This document shows positions 52,201-62,625 of a stretch of 64,000 nt of DNA, one piece after another. This stretch comes from Brachionus koreanus (taxonomy: Eukaryota; Rotifera; Eurotatoria; Ploima; Brachionidae): positions 733,146-797,145 of the forward strand of contig PJRA01000549.1 in NCBI GenBank assembly GCA_016987375.1, written 5' to 3'. The notes below the pieces were generated by a model, which saw only the letters and a list, made by a program, of their open reading frames with translations, was not told where the DNA came from and ran no database searches. The number at the start of each line of letters is the position of its first letter. The first letter of the stretch is position 1. The position numbers were made by a program, and so were the translations under genes.

Positions 52201-55200
52201 AAAAACTGATAATTCAATCACTGAAACTTTCAAAGATACAGAGACAGTTAATCCAAGAACTAACATGAGTGAACCGAGTATTCTTTTTGATCATGGTACT
52301 GCTAGGTCTTTGACTAGTTCAAGTTGCCACTCGGAAAGATCAATGATTCAGTTAAACGCAGTGTGCATAGAAAACGATTTGATTAGTAAAGAAGATGAAA
52401 GTGAATCTGAGATGAACATTAAGTCGGCTAAAGAGTCAGATTCTTTTCCAGAATACTCAGTTATAGTTCCAAAGAATGATCCTTCTCTTTCAGATAAATA
52501 CATAAGCTCTTGTCAAATAGAAATAAAATCTTTGAATCCAGTCCCAAATAAAATAGCCAATTTGAAAGTAGTTAAACCATGCAGAGTAACATTCGAGCAA
52601 GATTTATTTGATGATAGTGAAGCGTTTAAAGAAAAAACAGAGCCAATTATTCATCCAAAATCAACCGATTTGGAAACTTTGATAGAGGATAATTTTCCAT
52701 TTGAAATAAAAGATATGACAGAAAATGATTGTGATTTAAATAGCCCTCGTGTAACAAGTAATTCAAGCGATTATTGCAAACTTACTGGTAAAGGCTTAAA
52801 TGACACTGACCATGACAATTATGAAAAATTTGACCACGACTTTGACAATGATGTTATAAAATCAATTTTAGGCATGATTATAGAAAAGATTGAATTAATG
52901 GATGAAGAAAATAATGAGACATTGAGCGACATGTCTAGCTTTGGCTTGAGGGAGACATTTGAGGAATTTGATGAGGCCAGTAGAGATATGCATCCAGACG
53001 AGACTTCAGATACTATTTTAGACGAAGCTGATCTGAAAGAAAACAATAATTGTGAATCAGTTTTTGAGTGTGAAGAACCAAGACCTGAAGTCATTAATGA
53101 CCATAAAGATTATGAATTGAAAAATGAGTCCACTTTGTCTCGGCTTTTGAAGTCCGATTCCGATAGCTCGACTTCGCTGTTGAAACATTCGACACAAATT
53201 GGCTTAGATGACACCCAAGCGTGTTTGAACACAAGCATACCACCTGCACCGCCTTTGCCTGAAAAACTATTCTCATCTATTGCTGACGTATCGGCCATTC
53301 ATGCATCTTATGACGCTAGCAAAACTTTAGAAAAGCCAAAATTTTGTAAGGAAAACAATTTACCCCTAAAAGATAGTAGTTTGCCAAATATGACCGCGAA
53401 AAATAGGGAAAATATTTATGATAAAGTTGGATTTCCGATAAGAAAAATTAGCAAATTTCCAGATCGATTTAATTCACTTGTTACAGCACGTCCGTACAAC
53501 TCGCTTAAAAATCCTATCACTAAACAAGACAAGTCGAACAATTATTGCAAGGCGTTGATTTCATTTAAAAAGCAAAATTCTACTTTTTCAAAATTTTTCA
53601 TCATTCAAAGCAGGTCTTTATTCAATGATCAGATTGTTCTTAATCGAAGCACCTGTTCGCTTGGCAAGGCTGTAACATCGAAACATGATCAAAAGCAAGA
53701 TCAAATTTTGAATAACAGTTATGGAAATTTAGCTCAGAAAACCCTTACTTTAAAAAGTGAAAAGGCAAAAAAAGGTAAATAGTTTAAATTTTATTATTAT
53801 TTATTTATTTATTTGTTTTCTGTGCCGAGCTAGAGCTCCTTCAGAGTAAAGTTAAAATAAAAATAAAGTAAATCAGCTAAAAAAAAAAAAAAGTGTAAAG
53901 AAAGTTTAACAGACATGGGTTGTTACATGTGACAGATTTGACAGTTTAAATTTTATTTACAATTCAAAGATATAAATATAAAAATTTCTTTTCTTAATTA
54001 TTTTTGTGATACAAAACAATTTAACATTTTTATTGAATTATTATTAAAAATAAAAATATTTAATTAAGAGTTTTGTTTCACAAATTAATCAATGAAAAAA
54101 ATTTTTATCAAGTTTTAATTCAAATTTTTCAGCCAAATATTAATTTCACATACTGTCTTATTGCTAAATTTTTATATATATATCATCATTTTTAAATCTT
54201 CAATTTGATCCTTAATTTTAATTCAAAAAGAAAAGTCTTTTTTCTGAATAATTACTAAAGTATTTAACATTTAAGCCTAGATAATTGATTTTTATAAATT
54301 AAATCCTTTTTTCTACTTAATTTAATAAAATATTCTTATTTTTAAAGATGATTCGATAATTGATTATGTCGAATCTGCTTGTGACAAACAGATCAAACAA
54401 AAATCGGTCAATCACAATAATCTTTCATTATCCAACCCAGCGATATCCAGCACTACTTTGTCGGGAAACGGCCCTGTCAGCAGCAGTATGAGCATAAAAA
54501 TTGAGAAATTTGAATCAGAAGAAAAAAAAAGTTCAAATAAATTTCAAGATTTAAGTCAGACTTGCTCAGTAAAAGAAAAAATAATGCTTTTTACTCAAAA
54601 TTCTGAGAGCATTACCAAAATAGACAAACCCAAAATTTTTGAACCAAAATTATCCAAGTCAATTTTAGTCACATCTACACCTTCTATTAATGAATCTGTC
54701 GATCTAAAATCAAATGTTTCTATCAGTATACCAAAAAATCTAAATACTTCATTCACAGTTTCGAAGCCAAATTTAAATGATTCGAAAAAATTTTTATCAA
54801 CTTCAACTTTGAACAAGAATTTTGTTTCCCAGCCAAACATAAGCTTTATTGAAAAGCGTCCCGAATTAGTAGAGAGCATCATTATCAAAGATGAATCGAT
54901 TGCTAGCATGCAAAAAGACGAAGAAGATAGCTTGCCAAAATTTAAAAGTGTCAAAGAAAAAATTGCTTATTTTAGTTCCAAAAGTTCCAAGTCAAATTAC
55001 AGTAATCAAACAACTATTCAAAAAAAAAACATTGATTCTCCAAAAGTGTCCTCTCATTTGTCAAATAACATTGAAATAGTCAAGTCAAACGAAATATCTT
55101 CATTTGATCCAGTGTCTGAAGACTATGATAGTTTAAAAAATGCCTACAGATTAAACTCGATTGCAAATCTTCAAATGGGGAAAGGTAAGATTTTATCAAA

Positions 55201-55437
55201 AGAAAATAATTATTTTTTTATTTTTTTTTTCATGTAGATAGTTTAGGCAAGAGTTGTATGAACTTGAAAACTTTTCAGAAAGAATTTATGAGGGAAGTTA
55301 AACAAAGATATTCAAGCACTAGTTTATTAAATACTTACAATAGTTCAAAATTGGAGCTTAAAAATTTTATTTATTCAAATGAAAACAAAATTAGTGATTT
55401 AATCGAAAATATTGAGCAAAAAATGAAAAAAAATTAA
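49216..55437 (+). CDS. Large scaffold protein with two PDZ domains
   Basis: Predicted 1640 aa; I cannot name the orthologue. Exons are 49216-50706, 50773-50940, 50997-51104, 51656-53774, 54348-55184 and 55238-55437; all phases close. A basic region (about 225-345) precedes PDZ1 (about 432-525: DLIINRLPGEKLGLNLKV, VNDELLEINGVSL, split by intron 1). PDZ2 (about 555-645) carries LKKGDIIYCINGET and VSVLRK, split by intron 3. A long acidic, Ser-rich disordered stretch follows, with a poly-Pro ligand IPPAPPLPEK. Exon 5 has a repeated motif SVKEKIMLF and SVKEKIAYF; the last exon ends in a Lys-rich helix. PDZ pairs suggest a junctional or cortical scaffold binding C-terminal peptides; this is inference. 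Intron 4 holds a LINE tail insertion. Confidence 0.82.
51437..51460. repeat. Solo MITE-like end in intron 3 of the PDZ gene
   Basis: CACTCAAAGACCGTAGGG, preceded by TCAA, resembles the left end of the 2636 element. No partner end was seen in the intron. Confidence 0.35.
53781..53957 (-). mobile_element. Non-LTR retrotransposon 3'-UTR insertion with target-site duplication, in PDZ-gene intron 4
   Basis: AGTTTAAATTTTATT is present at 53781-53795 and again at 53943-53957. The insert between, read on the minus strand, ends GAGCTCTAGCTCGGCACAG then an AAATAAATAAAT tail, like LINE 3' ends of this type. It has no coding sequence: only the 3' UTR was copied. It sits in the intron in antisense orientation. 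Confidence 0.65.
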
Positions 55438-56299
55438 CAATGCACTTTGATCTATATCTTGCAAAAACCGGTATTGGAGAATAATTGATTAAAATTGAAT
55501 CTTTTAATTACAGTAGTTAAATAAAAAATTATTCTGGATAAAACTCGGCAGAGATTAATCTTTTTTTTTAATTCATTTAATCTAGTATTTTCAATTTACT
55601 AACCATAATTCAGTTAATTTAATAATTTAGTTGAAATAAAATTCATTTCTTTTAAACAAAAAAGTTCTTTTTTTAAATAAAAAAACCAAAGTAAAATCCT
55701 TTAAAATTTTTAAAAATTAAATAAATTATTTAAAAGGGTTTTGTGCTATTTTTTTTAAGTTAAAGATTAAAAGATTGATTTTTATTATTTATTGAGAGAT
55801 GTAAAATTGCTATTTATTTTGAAAAAAATATCATAAACACTTTAAAATTATTTTAAAAATGGTGCATAATTTTTAATTTCAAAAAAATCCAAAATACCTT
55901 TTAAAATTGAGCTTCTAAACAAAAAACCTAATGATCAATTAGCTATTTTAATCGAATACAATTTATCGAAATATTTTCTCAAGCCGGAGAAAATTGTTTA
56001 TTTTAATTAGTAATTGAATAAAACAAAAATCGAAGATAATTTTATTCCGAGTAATAGTCGCTGTTGATCAACTATCTGAATGGTAAAGAAAAATGCCTAA
56101 ACAAAAAAATTAAATTTTAAAATTGAAACAAATTTATATTAAAATACCTGAAATAAAGAAAAAATTTTAAGTTAAATTGAAGACGTTTTCAAATTAGTCA
56201 AAAATGTATTTTCTTCAATTTTCATTAAGAATCTGTAGTGTATATAAACTTTATAAAAATCATTTATTGGCAAAATAGAAAAATTTAATTGAGCGCATT
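55438..56299. other. Intergenic region, PDZ gene to Pro-rich gene
   Basis: A/T-rich; nothing coding was seen. It includes the putative promoter of the intronless gene at 56300. Confidence 0.45.
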
Positions 56300-57511
56300 A
56301 TGGTGTCAAGAACTGGAAAAAAAAGTTTGAATAGCTTGAGCGGCTACAAAGATCTAGATATGGTTGTCGATAGCGCCTTGAGAAAAGCAAATCTAGCTGA
56401 TGATCCTGTAGCATATCAGACTGTAAGTGAATCTGCACTACCCGAAAGACAACCAAGCCGTCAAGTTTTTTCTCCTCCATCTCCTGTTCGCATTTCGACT
56501 GAGCGAAACTGTACCTTTTTGCCTCCAATTTCTTTGGATCAATACAGATTAAACAGTGATCCAAATCCAGAAGTGATTAGAAAGAAGCCTAGTGAAAAAA
56601 TTCGCTACCAACAAGATTTGTCAGTCAGGTTTTTGGAGCCACCAAAAGCTCCTAAACCAGGAGACATTATTGTTAAACAATTGCCTAGCAGACAAATTGC
56701 TCCTGCTCCACCTCTAGTTGTTCGCCAAGCTCCTCCAAGGCCAACTACTCCTGCTCCTTTAATTCTCAGAGAGCAACCACCACGAGTTCCAGAGCCAGTA
56801 TCAGAAAAAGTTGTTCAAATACCCGGTAAAGTTATTCCACCACCAGCAAGAAAAGTAGTTGTTGAGAGATTACCACCAATTCCTCCAAAACCACAAAATA
56901 TTTTCTTGGAAAAATGGTTGCCATTTAAATCTCAAAAAAGGCGAGTTATTTATCAAAAAGCTGAACAAGAATGCGTCTTGCCAAATCCAAAAAATGTGGT
57001 TATTCAATGGGACGCACCTGAAGTTGAAGTTCATCGTTCTTTCAAAAATCTAGGTACTCAACAAGCAGATCCAGAAGAATACTCAAGAAGATTTGGTTCT
57101 GATTTATTAAGATATGAAGACTTTAGAGAAGCCGCCTCTAAATTGGGAGCTCCAGAAGAAGTTTTAAATTCAAACAGTCATGTTCAAGTTGGTTTACCAG
57201 AATTAGAAGGTGATGTAGAGTCACTAAGATTAGTAGATTTAGAAAAAGCTGGATTAACTGATTATAGATCATTTTTAAACAATAACGGAGTTTCAACTAA
57301 TTTTACCAGATCGGGCACTGGTTTGGGACAAATTACAACATCTGATACTTCCAATCTTATTTCTATGAGTCAAGCTAAAAACACTGCAAATGACCTTAAT
57401 GGTGGAACTGAAAAATTAATCACTGAATCTGATCTAAGAGCTTATTTTAACTCATTAGATACTAATCGTGATGGCACTCTAAGCTTTGATGAACTCAAAG
57501 CTGCTTTGTAG
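56300..57511 (+). CDS. Intronless Pro-rich alveolin/epiplasm-like protein with C-terminal EF-hand
   Basis: 403 aa in a single exon, unlike almost every neighbour, and less A/T-rich. Residues about 95-230 are repeats rich in Pro, Val, Ile, Arg and Glu: RYQQDLSVRFLEPPKAP, RQIAPAPPLVVRQAPPRP, APLILREQPPRVPEP, KVIPPPARKVVVERLPPIP, FLEKWLPFKSQKRRVIYQK. This charged Val/Pro-repeat style resembles alveolins and epiplasmins, filament proteins of protist cortices, and related metazoan proteins; the resemblance is by eye. A linker follows, then one EF-hand, helix about 374-386 and loop DTNRDGTLSFDE (about 387-398), which has good calcium ligands. No signal peptide or membrane segment was seen. A cytoskeletal, possibly cortical-lamina, role with calcium sensing is inferred. 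The ATG used is the first in frame. Confidence 0.78.
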   Translation: MVSRTGKKSLNSLSGYKDLDMVVDSALRKANLADDPVAYQTVSESALPERQPSRQVFSPPSPVRISTERNCTFLPPISLDQYRLNSDPNPEVIRKKPSEKIRYQQDLSVRFLEPPKAPKPGDIIVKQLPSRQIAPAPPLVVRQAPPRPTTPAPLILREQPPRVPEPVSEKVVQIPGKVIPPPARKVVVERLPPIPPKPQNIFLEKWLPFKSQKRRVIYQKAEQECVLPNPKNVVIQWDAPEVEVHRSFKNLGTQQADPEEYSRRFGSDLLRYEDFREAASKLGAPEEVLNSNSHVQVGLPELEGDVESLRLVDLEKAGLTDYRSFLNNNGVSTNFTRSGTGLGQITTSDTSNLISMSQAKNTANDLNGGTEKLITESDLRAYFNSLDTNRDGTLSFDELKAAL

Positions 57512-58736
57512 TTTTTATTTTCTAAATTTTAATTTCAAACTTATAGATGATTTGAAAATTTTTTTTTTCAAATAATTTTTATTTTTAAAAAGCATTAGAA
57601 TAATTTTATTTAAATAGCTTATTAAATATAGACTTGGTGAATTAATTAAACGTCATTGTAATCCGGTACCGACTGCGCTAATTTGATAAATAGTTTCAAA
57701 GCAAATTGGTTATCATATGGTTTATTTATTCCGTCGGTTTTTTTTCAGACAGGATTAAAATTTTGGAATATTAATGAATTTCTTTAGATTAATATATTTT
57801 TATATATTTTTACTAATAAGACTTTATTATTCTAATTATATTTTTTTTATTGACTAAAGTACCTAAAATAAAATGATTAAATTAATTGTTATTTTCGGTT
57901 TAAGTTTCAAATTCCTAAGTCCATCTAGAAAAAGAATTTAATTTTGAAAATTCGTTTGAAAAAATTTTTAATCAAGCTAATGATATTTTATATATAAATA
58001 AGTACTTGACTTATACAAATAATCTAATTGCTTGGATGCACAATAAAGCAATTGAATTAGGAAAAAAATTGATTTTTTTTTTTAAATGAAACTGAATAGT
58101 TCTTGAAATTTTCAATAAATAATCATCTATAATCATAATAAGTCAATAATTTGCTTCGAATGACTTTGTCCAAAGAACACGGCCAACTTTAAGAAAAGGA
58201 ATAGGGAGCGGAATTTATTTATTTTTTTTCAAATCAAATTCAGGCTAGTAGTGTTAATTAGAATTCATTATTTTAAAGATAAAAGATAAATAAAAAAATC
58301 AAGTCAAATTTAAATCAAGAATAGGAAAATCAGCATGCAATCAATGCAAATAAGTGAAAGGCTGTGTAACGGGAATTCAATTGTTTTATTTCTCAAACAA
58401 AATAAAAACAACAACAGTAATAAATGAGTCTTTTTTACTTAATTATTTATTAAGAATTTGTCTACAAAAATCAATTTTTATTTATGGATTTTTTAATTTC
58501 AAGCTTCGAAATTTCACGGTTAACTTTGAACTTATTTAAATCAATTTATATTTTCTGCTCATTTAATCAAATGAATATTTAATTAAATATATTTAAATAA
58601 AACCGGATTTGTGTTTACATTTAAAGTCTCTTTATATATTTTATTTTTTTGGAAAAATCGATAAAGATCTTAAATATTGTCTATTTCACTTTTAATTTTT
58701 AGCTTTAGAAATGGGTGCTTAAATACTTAAGTCAAT
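57512..58736. other. Intergenic region before the Ig-domain gene
   Basis: No gene was supported. A modestly G/C-richer patch (57650-57680) is unexplained. Confidence 0.45.
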
Positions 58737-60733
58737 ATGATCAATAAGAAATATATTTTAATTGTTCTTTTCGGTATCATTGCATGTAATCCAAATGAAC
58801 ATCATTTTAAAACAAGCTTGAGTGCAAAACTAAATCAAAAAGTCAGAATGCCATGTTTTGTAGAGAGTGGACACAAGTTTATTTGGATGAAATCCGATCA
58901 AAGTGAGGTAATAAGCATTGGTGATATAGTGATGACAAATCGACAAGATTTTAAAATTGAAAGCGAATGTGACAAAACTGAATATAGCTATGGATCAGGA
59001 TGCTGGATTTATATGACTATTGAAAAATTGAAGTTGATTGATGAAGGTGTTTATGTATGTCAAAAAGACACAATGCATTCAAGTTATATTAATCTCACAA
59101 TACTGGGTAGCTTTTAATAATTTTAAATTAGTTATATGTATTTTAAAACCCAAATTTAATTTAGTCCCACCTTATATAAAAAATGAGGCTAACTCATCGA
59201 TGGACATCAATGTTATCGAAGGAAATGATGTTGAATTAGTTTGTGATGCATTTGGTAAACCAGAACCAACTATTAAATGGTTTGCCAAAAATGAATACTT
59301 TATTACATGTAAATATTTTATTAAAGCAACATTTTTTTTTAAATAACACTAGAAGTTAAAACTTTTGTTTTATTTTAAAGAAATAATAATTTAAGGCAAA
59401 TTGAAAATAATTTTACATTTTTACATTTTCATATTTTTAGATTTTTGGTGCAATATTTAGGAAATTTTTTAATTTTTTTTGTTTGCCAAATAATTTGAAG
59501 GAGTTTTTTTAATTTTCTGAAAAATTGCACAAAAAATCTAAAAATATGAAAATGTAAAAATGTAAAATTATTTTCATTTTGCCTAATTTAAAAGATCAAA
59601 TAAAATACTTTAATAGTTATCTTTAAAGAATTTTGTCAATTTCTAATTACTCCTTAAAATTATTTCTTTAAGATGAACCAAAATTTTTTATAATTTTTCA
59701 ATGATAATAAAATAATAAGGGAAGATGATACCTTTTGGATTACTCCTTCAAATTGACATAAAGTTAAGTGTATTAAGTTGATCTTCTTAATCGTAATTAT
59801 TACCGGATCAAAATCAGTTCACTTTTTTTAAAGATTAAGGGTGTGTAAACATGAGTACTGAAATTTCTAATAATTTTTCTACTAATTTATTAAATAGAAT
59901 ACAATAATTTTTAAAATAATTGTTTCCTTTATTTTAGCTGAAAAATTTTTGATTCTAAGAAATATTTCGAGACATTCAATCAAAGAATATGAATGCATTG
60001 CCGACAATGGTGTGAATCCATCGATTAGTAGAACATTTAGTTTGAGAATTTTATGTAATATCTTCAGTTTTTTTCTTTAAAGCACAATTATAAATTTCTT
60101 TTAAAAGTTGCTCCGTCAATAATTCATTTTGATCTGGATATATCGCACTTGAAAGATAGAAACACAACTTTAAAATTTAACTTGGAATTTAGTGGACGAC
60201 CGAAACCTAAAATAAGTTGGATTATTGATGGAGAAATGAAAAACAGTTCAAATATCTATGATCAATATACAGGTTCAGCAAAAAATGATAGTTTATTTTT
60301 TACATCAATTTTTTTAAAGGTAAAAACAAACAATTTTTAAAATTGGGTTGAAATTTTTTTATTTTTGAAAGAATTTGACAATCAACAGCATGATTGAATT
60401 TAAGATTGAAAATCAATTGGGAGCTTGTAATTCAAGTTTGAGACTAAAAGACATACAAGAATTTTCAGTTAAAACATCTAGAAAATATCAAAAAATTTAT
60501 CCAGAAAAAAAACGAACTATTTTATTAAGTAAATTTCTTTATCTATTTAATTTAAAGACATTGAAAAAAAAATTATCTTATTTAAAGATACATTAGTGAA
60601 TGATAGTAAAATTGGACACAAGAAATTATTTAGCAATTTTAAAAATGATTTTAAACAAAAAAACAATGTTGATTATTTGAAACAGAAAATAAATTTTATT
60701 TCATTAATTTTAATATTTTTAATTTCGATATAA
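58737..60733 (+). CDS. Three-Ig-domain cell-surface protein, lachesin/IgLON-like, probably GPI-anchored
   Basis: Predicted 381-aa adhesion protein. Exons are 58737-59106, 59165-59308, 59938-60054, 60108-60319, 60372-60528 and 60588-60733. Signal peptide at residues 1-17 (YILIVLFGIIA). Ig1 has MPCFVES, the Trp in FIWMK and EGVYVCQK. Ig2 begins VPPYI, then VELVCDAFGKPEPTIKWF and YECIADNGVNPSISR, very like lachesin Ig2. Ig3 (APSIIHF, GRPKPKISW) keeps the strand pattern and Trp but lacks both disulfide Cys (KFNLEF; IEFKIENQLG). Several N-glycosylation sequons are present. The last exon ends in a short hydrophobic run (INFISLILIFLISI) with no cytoplasmic tail, the pattern of a GPI-attachment signal. 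The role is inferred to be neural or epithelial cell adhesion. Confidence 0.87.
59391..59586. repeat. Long perfect-type hairpin (196 bp) in intron 2 of the Ig gene
   Basis: TTAAGGCAAATTGAAAATAA (59391 onward, to 59454) is mirrored by 59524-59586, ending TTTTCATTTTGCCTAA. The arms are about 63 nt and nearly identical, with a loop of about 70 nt. It is probably a palindromic MITE; the intron transcript could fold into double-stranded RNA. Confidence 0.75.
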
Positions 60734-61079
60734 TTTTCCAAATAAATTTATTTTATCAGATTAATTTAATAAAAAAATTGTCATTTTTTTCTAATTAATA
60801 AGTATTTAAAAAACTTTTAAATTAACTAAAATAGTGTTTTATTCAAAATTAAAATTATTTTCAAACCATTTCGCAATTTTGGTGCATTTGAATGCTTTGC
60901 AACAATGAGTTTGGAAAATGAATTTTTAGAGTTGACTAATTTTGTTTTAAATTCATTTTATCAATTAAAATTAATTAATTTTGCAAATAAAAATTTCTTT
61001 AAATGAGTCATCGATTTAATCTTAAATTTTTGGTATTTTAGACTCTTTTATTTTAATTTTTAGATGAAAACTTTTAGAA
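60734..61079. other. Short spacer after the Ig gene
   Basis: A/T-rich; nothing identified. Confidence 0.4.
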
Positions 61080-61292
61080 ATGGAAATAAATAAAATAAAT
61101 TATAAAGAAAATGAAGAAATAACTACTTTAGAAATTAATCATAAAATAATTTATATTATGGATCAGCATGAAACACCTCAAATTTTACAAAGAGGACAAG
61201 GCTGGAGAGAAGCTATGGAAAAGATTTGGGCATGCACAGTTTGCTTAATGTGCATTAACAATTTGTGTCGTTGTATAGAATGGTTTTCATGA
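61080..61292 (+). CDS. Possible 70-aa protein with Cys-rich C-terminus
   Basis: An open frame from ATG 61080 to TGA 61290. The N-terminal half is polar, and the second half (about 41-70) is GWREAMEKIWACTVCLMCIN followed by NLCRCIEWFS. It has five Cys in sixteen residues in an amphipathic-hydrophobic context, as in palmitoylated or membrane-apposed small proteins. AATAAA follows at about 61303. The adjacent PLAC8-family genes are also Cys-rich, but their CCxxC motifs are absent here. A second in-frame ATG (61158) could be the true start. Unrecognised, and it may be spurious. Confidence 0.35.
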   Translation: MEINKINYKENEEITTLEINHKIIYIMDQHETPQILQRGQGWREAMEKIWACTVCLMCINNLCRCIEWFS

Positions 61293-61401
61293 ATCGTCTT
61301 TATTTTTAATAAAATTTTCCAAATTTAAGTTTATTTGAAGTATTTTATGTTTTCTAAAAGTAAATTCTAAAAAATAAAATAAATATTTCAAAAATTTCGA
61401 A

Positions 61402-61833
61402 TTAAAGTCCTTGATTTTCTAATTCATTATACAATTGAATAGCAGTACACATTGGACAAAAAATTGCTGCCAATGAATCCCCACAAATTGAGCCTTTTGA
61501 AATATGTTAATTAAAATTTTTCTAAAATATTAAATACCTTTTATTCTAAATGCAGTTCTTAATTTTGAGCGAAGAGAAATCAATGATACAGGTAGAAAGA
61601 ATGGCGTACACAAAAATTCATCAGTTCGTTTAAAAATTGAACAGGTGAAGCAAGGTAGACAAAAATGAGCAATGCAGCATATTTTCAAATTAGAGCAGCA
61701 GTCACATAAACTATGAGCCCATTGATTCTCATAATTCCAAACTTGAAATTAAAGTTATTCAAATTTTATCAAACAAGAGTAGATTACCGTTTTCTGCGTC
61801 TGTTACCACAACTTGTCCAGAATGATTTTTCAT
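61402..61833 (-). CDS. PLAC8 / cornifelin-family Cys-rich protein (copy A)
   Basis: Predicted 113 aa. Exons on the minus strand are 61833-61788, 61741-61538 and 61493-61402. PLAC8-family hallmarks: VWNYENQWAHSLCDCCSN, a Cys-rich hydrophobic segment (KICCIAHFCLPCFTCSIF), LRSKLRTAFRIKGSICGDSL and FCPMCTAIQLYNEL. PLAC8 proteins are small and membrane-associated; roles include cell-number regulation, metal handling and cornified-envelope assembly. The usual CC near the middle is replaced by EFLCTPFF. It lies 404 nt from copy B in the same orientation, with the same CDS size; a tandem duplication is inferred. Copy B has two exons, so this one has gained or kept an extra intron. Confidence 0.9.
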
Positions 61834-62236
61834 TACTTAGTTAATAATATCAATTAAAACGAAAAAATTATTCCAAATAAATTTTTTCTGGTTATTAGTC
61901 ACTCGATTCTGAAAGATGTTCATTGTGGCTGATTTTCCTTATAGGTTTATTTTGCCAAGATTAGGAAAAATAACGTGATTTTCAAATTAAAAGCTAGTCA
62001 TGAAATCACGACAATCATAGAACACAAAGAATTATTCACATTTTATAGATTTTTTTTTAAATCTTAACAAAATGTTTAATTGCATTGAAAAGAAATTACC
62101 TTGGAAATTCAAAATGTTGTATTTTTTATTCCAAAATCAAAAATATATAAAAAATTTAAATATCTGTATGAATAAAAATTCTTCCATTAAGTAGATAACA
62201 AAATTTCATTATTTTAGATTTAAAATAAACTAGTAA
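61834..62236. other. Spacer between the two PLAC8-family genes
   Basis: A/T-rich; no gene was seen. It should contain the promoter of copy A and the 3' end of copy B. Confidence 0.45.
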
Positions 62237-62625
62237 TCAAAGTTCTTGTTTGTCCAGTTCATGTTTCATTTGAAGAGCAGCACATATTGGGCAGCATGAA
62301 GTAGCCATCAAATCGTGACATAAACTGCCTCGGATTCTAAATCCAGTTCTTAATTTTGATCTCAGACTCATTAGACCACCAGGCATACACCACATGCAAC
62401 AACATTCATTTGTTCTCATAAAAAGTTTTCCTAACTAAATTTACAAACTTTGAAGTTTTCAATTTTTTTTAAAATAAAAATTACAAAGCACATAGGACAA
62501 AAGCAAGCAAAACAACATGAACCACAATCAACACAACAATCTGACATGTCTCTACTCCAGTGGTTTTCGAATTCCCATACTTCCATATTTGGCTGGGCAC
62601 TTTTGACCCGATCTCGGTTTGACAT
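62237..62625 (-). CDS. PLAC8 / cornifelin-family Cys-rich protein (copy B)
   Basis: Predicted 112 aa. Exons are 62625-62485 and 62434-62237, with a 50-nt intron. It has VWEFENHWSRDMSDCCVDCG, CCFACFCPMCF, then TNECCCMWCM, LRSKLRTGFRIRGSLCHDLM, and ATSCCPICAALQMKHELD. This is a more canonical PLAC8 domain than copy A, with the CCPxC motif and GSxCxD intact. The protein is probably associated with the plasma membrane through its Cys-rich hydrophobic segment. The 5' end faces the window interior and shares its transcription direction with copy A. Confidence 0.92.

Noticed and set aside
52819..53298. Several minus-strand frames
   Set aside because: Shadows of the long acidic exon 4 of the PDZ gene.
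58354..58539. 61-codon plus-strand frame
   Set aside because: Background composition, no partner exon; the Ig gene start at 58737 explains the locus.
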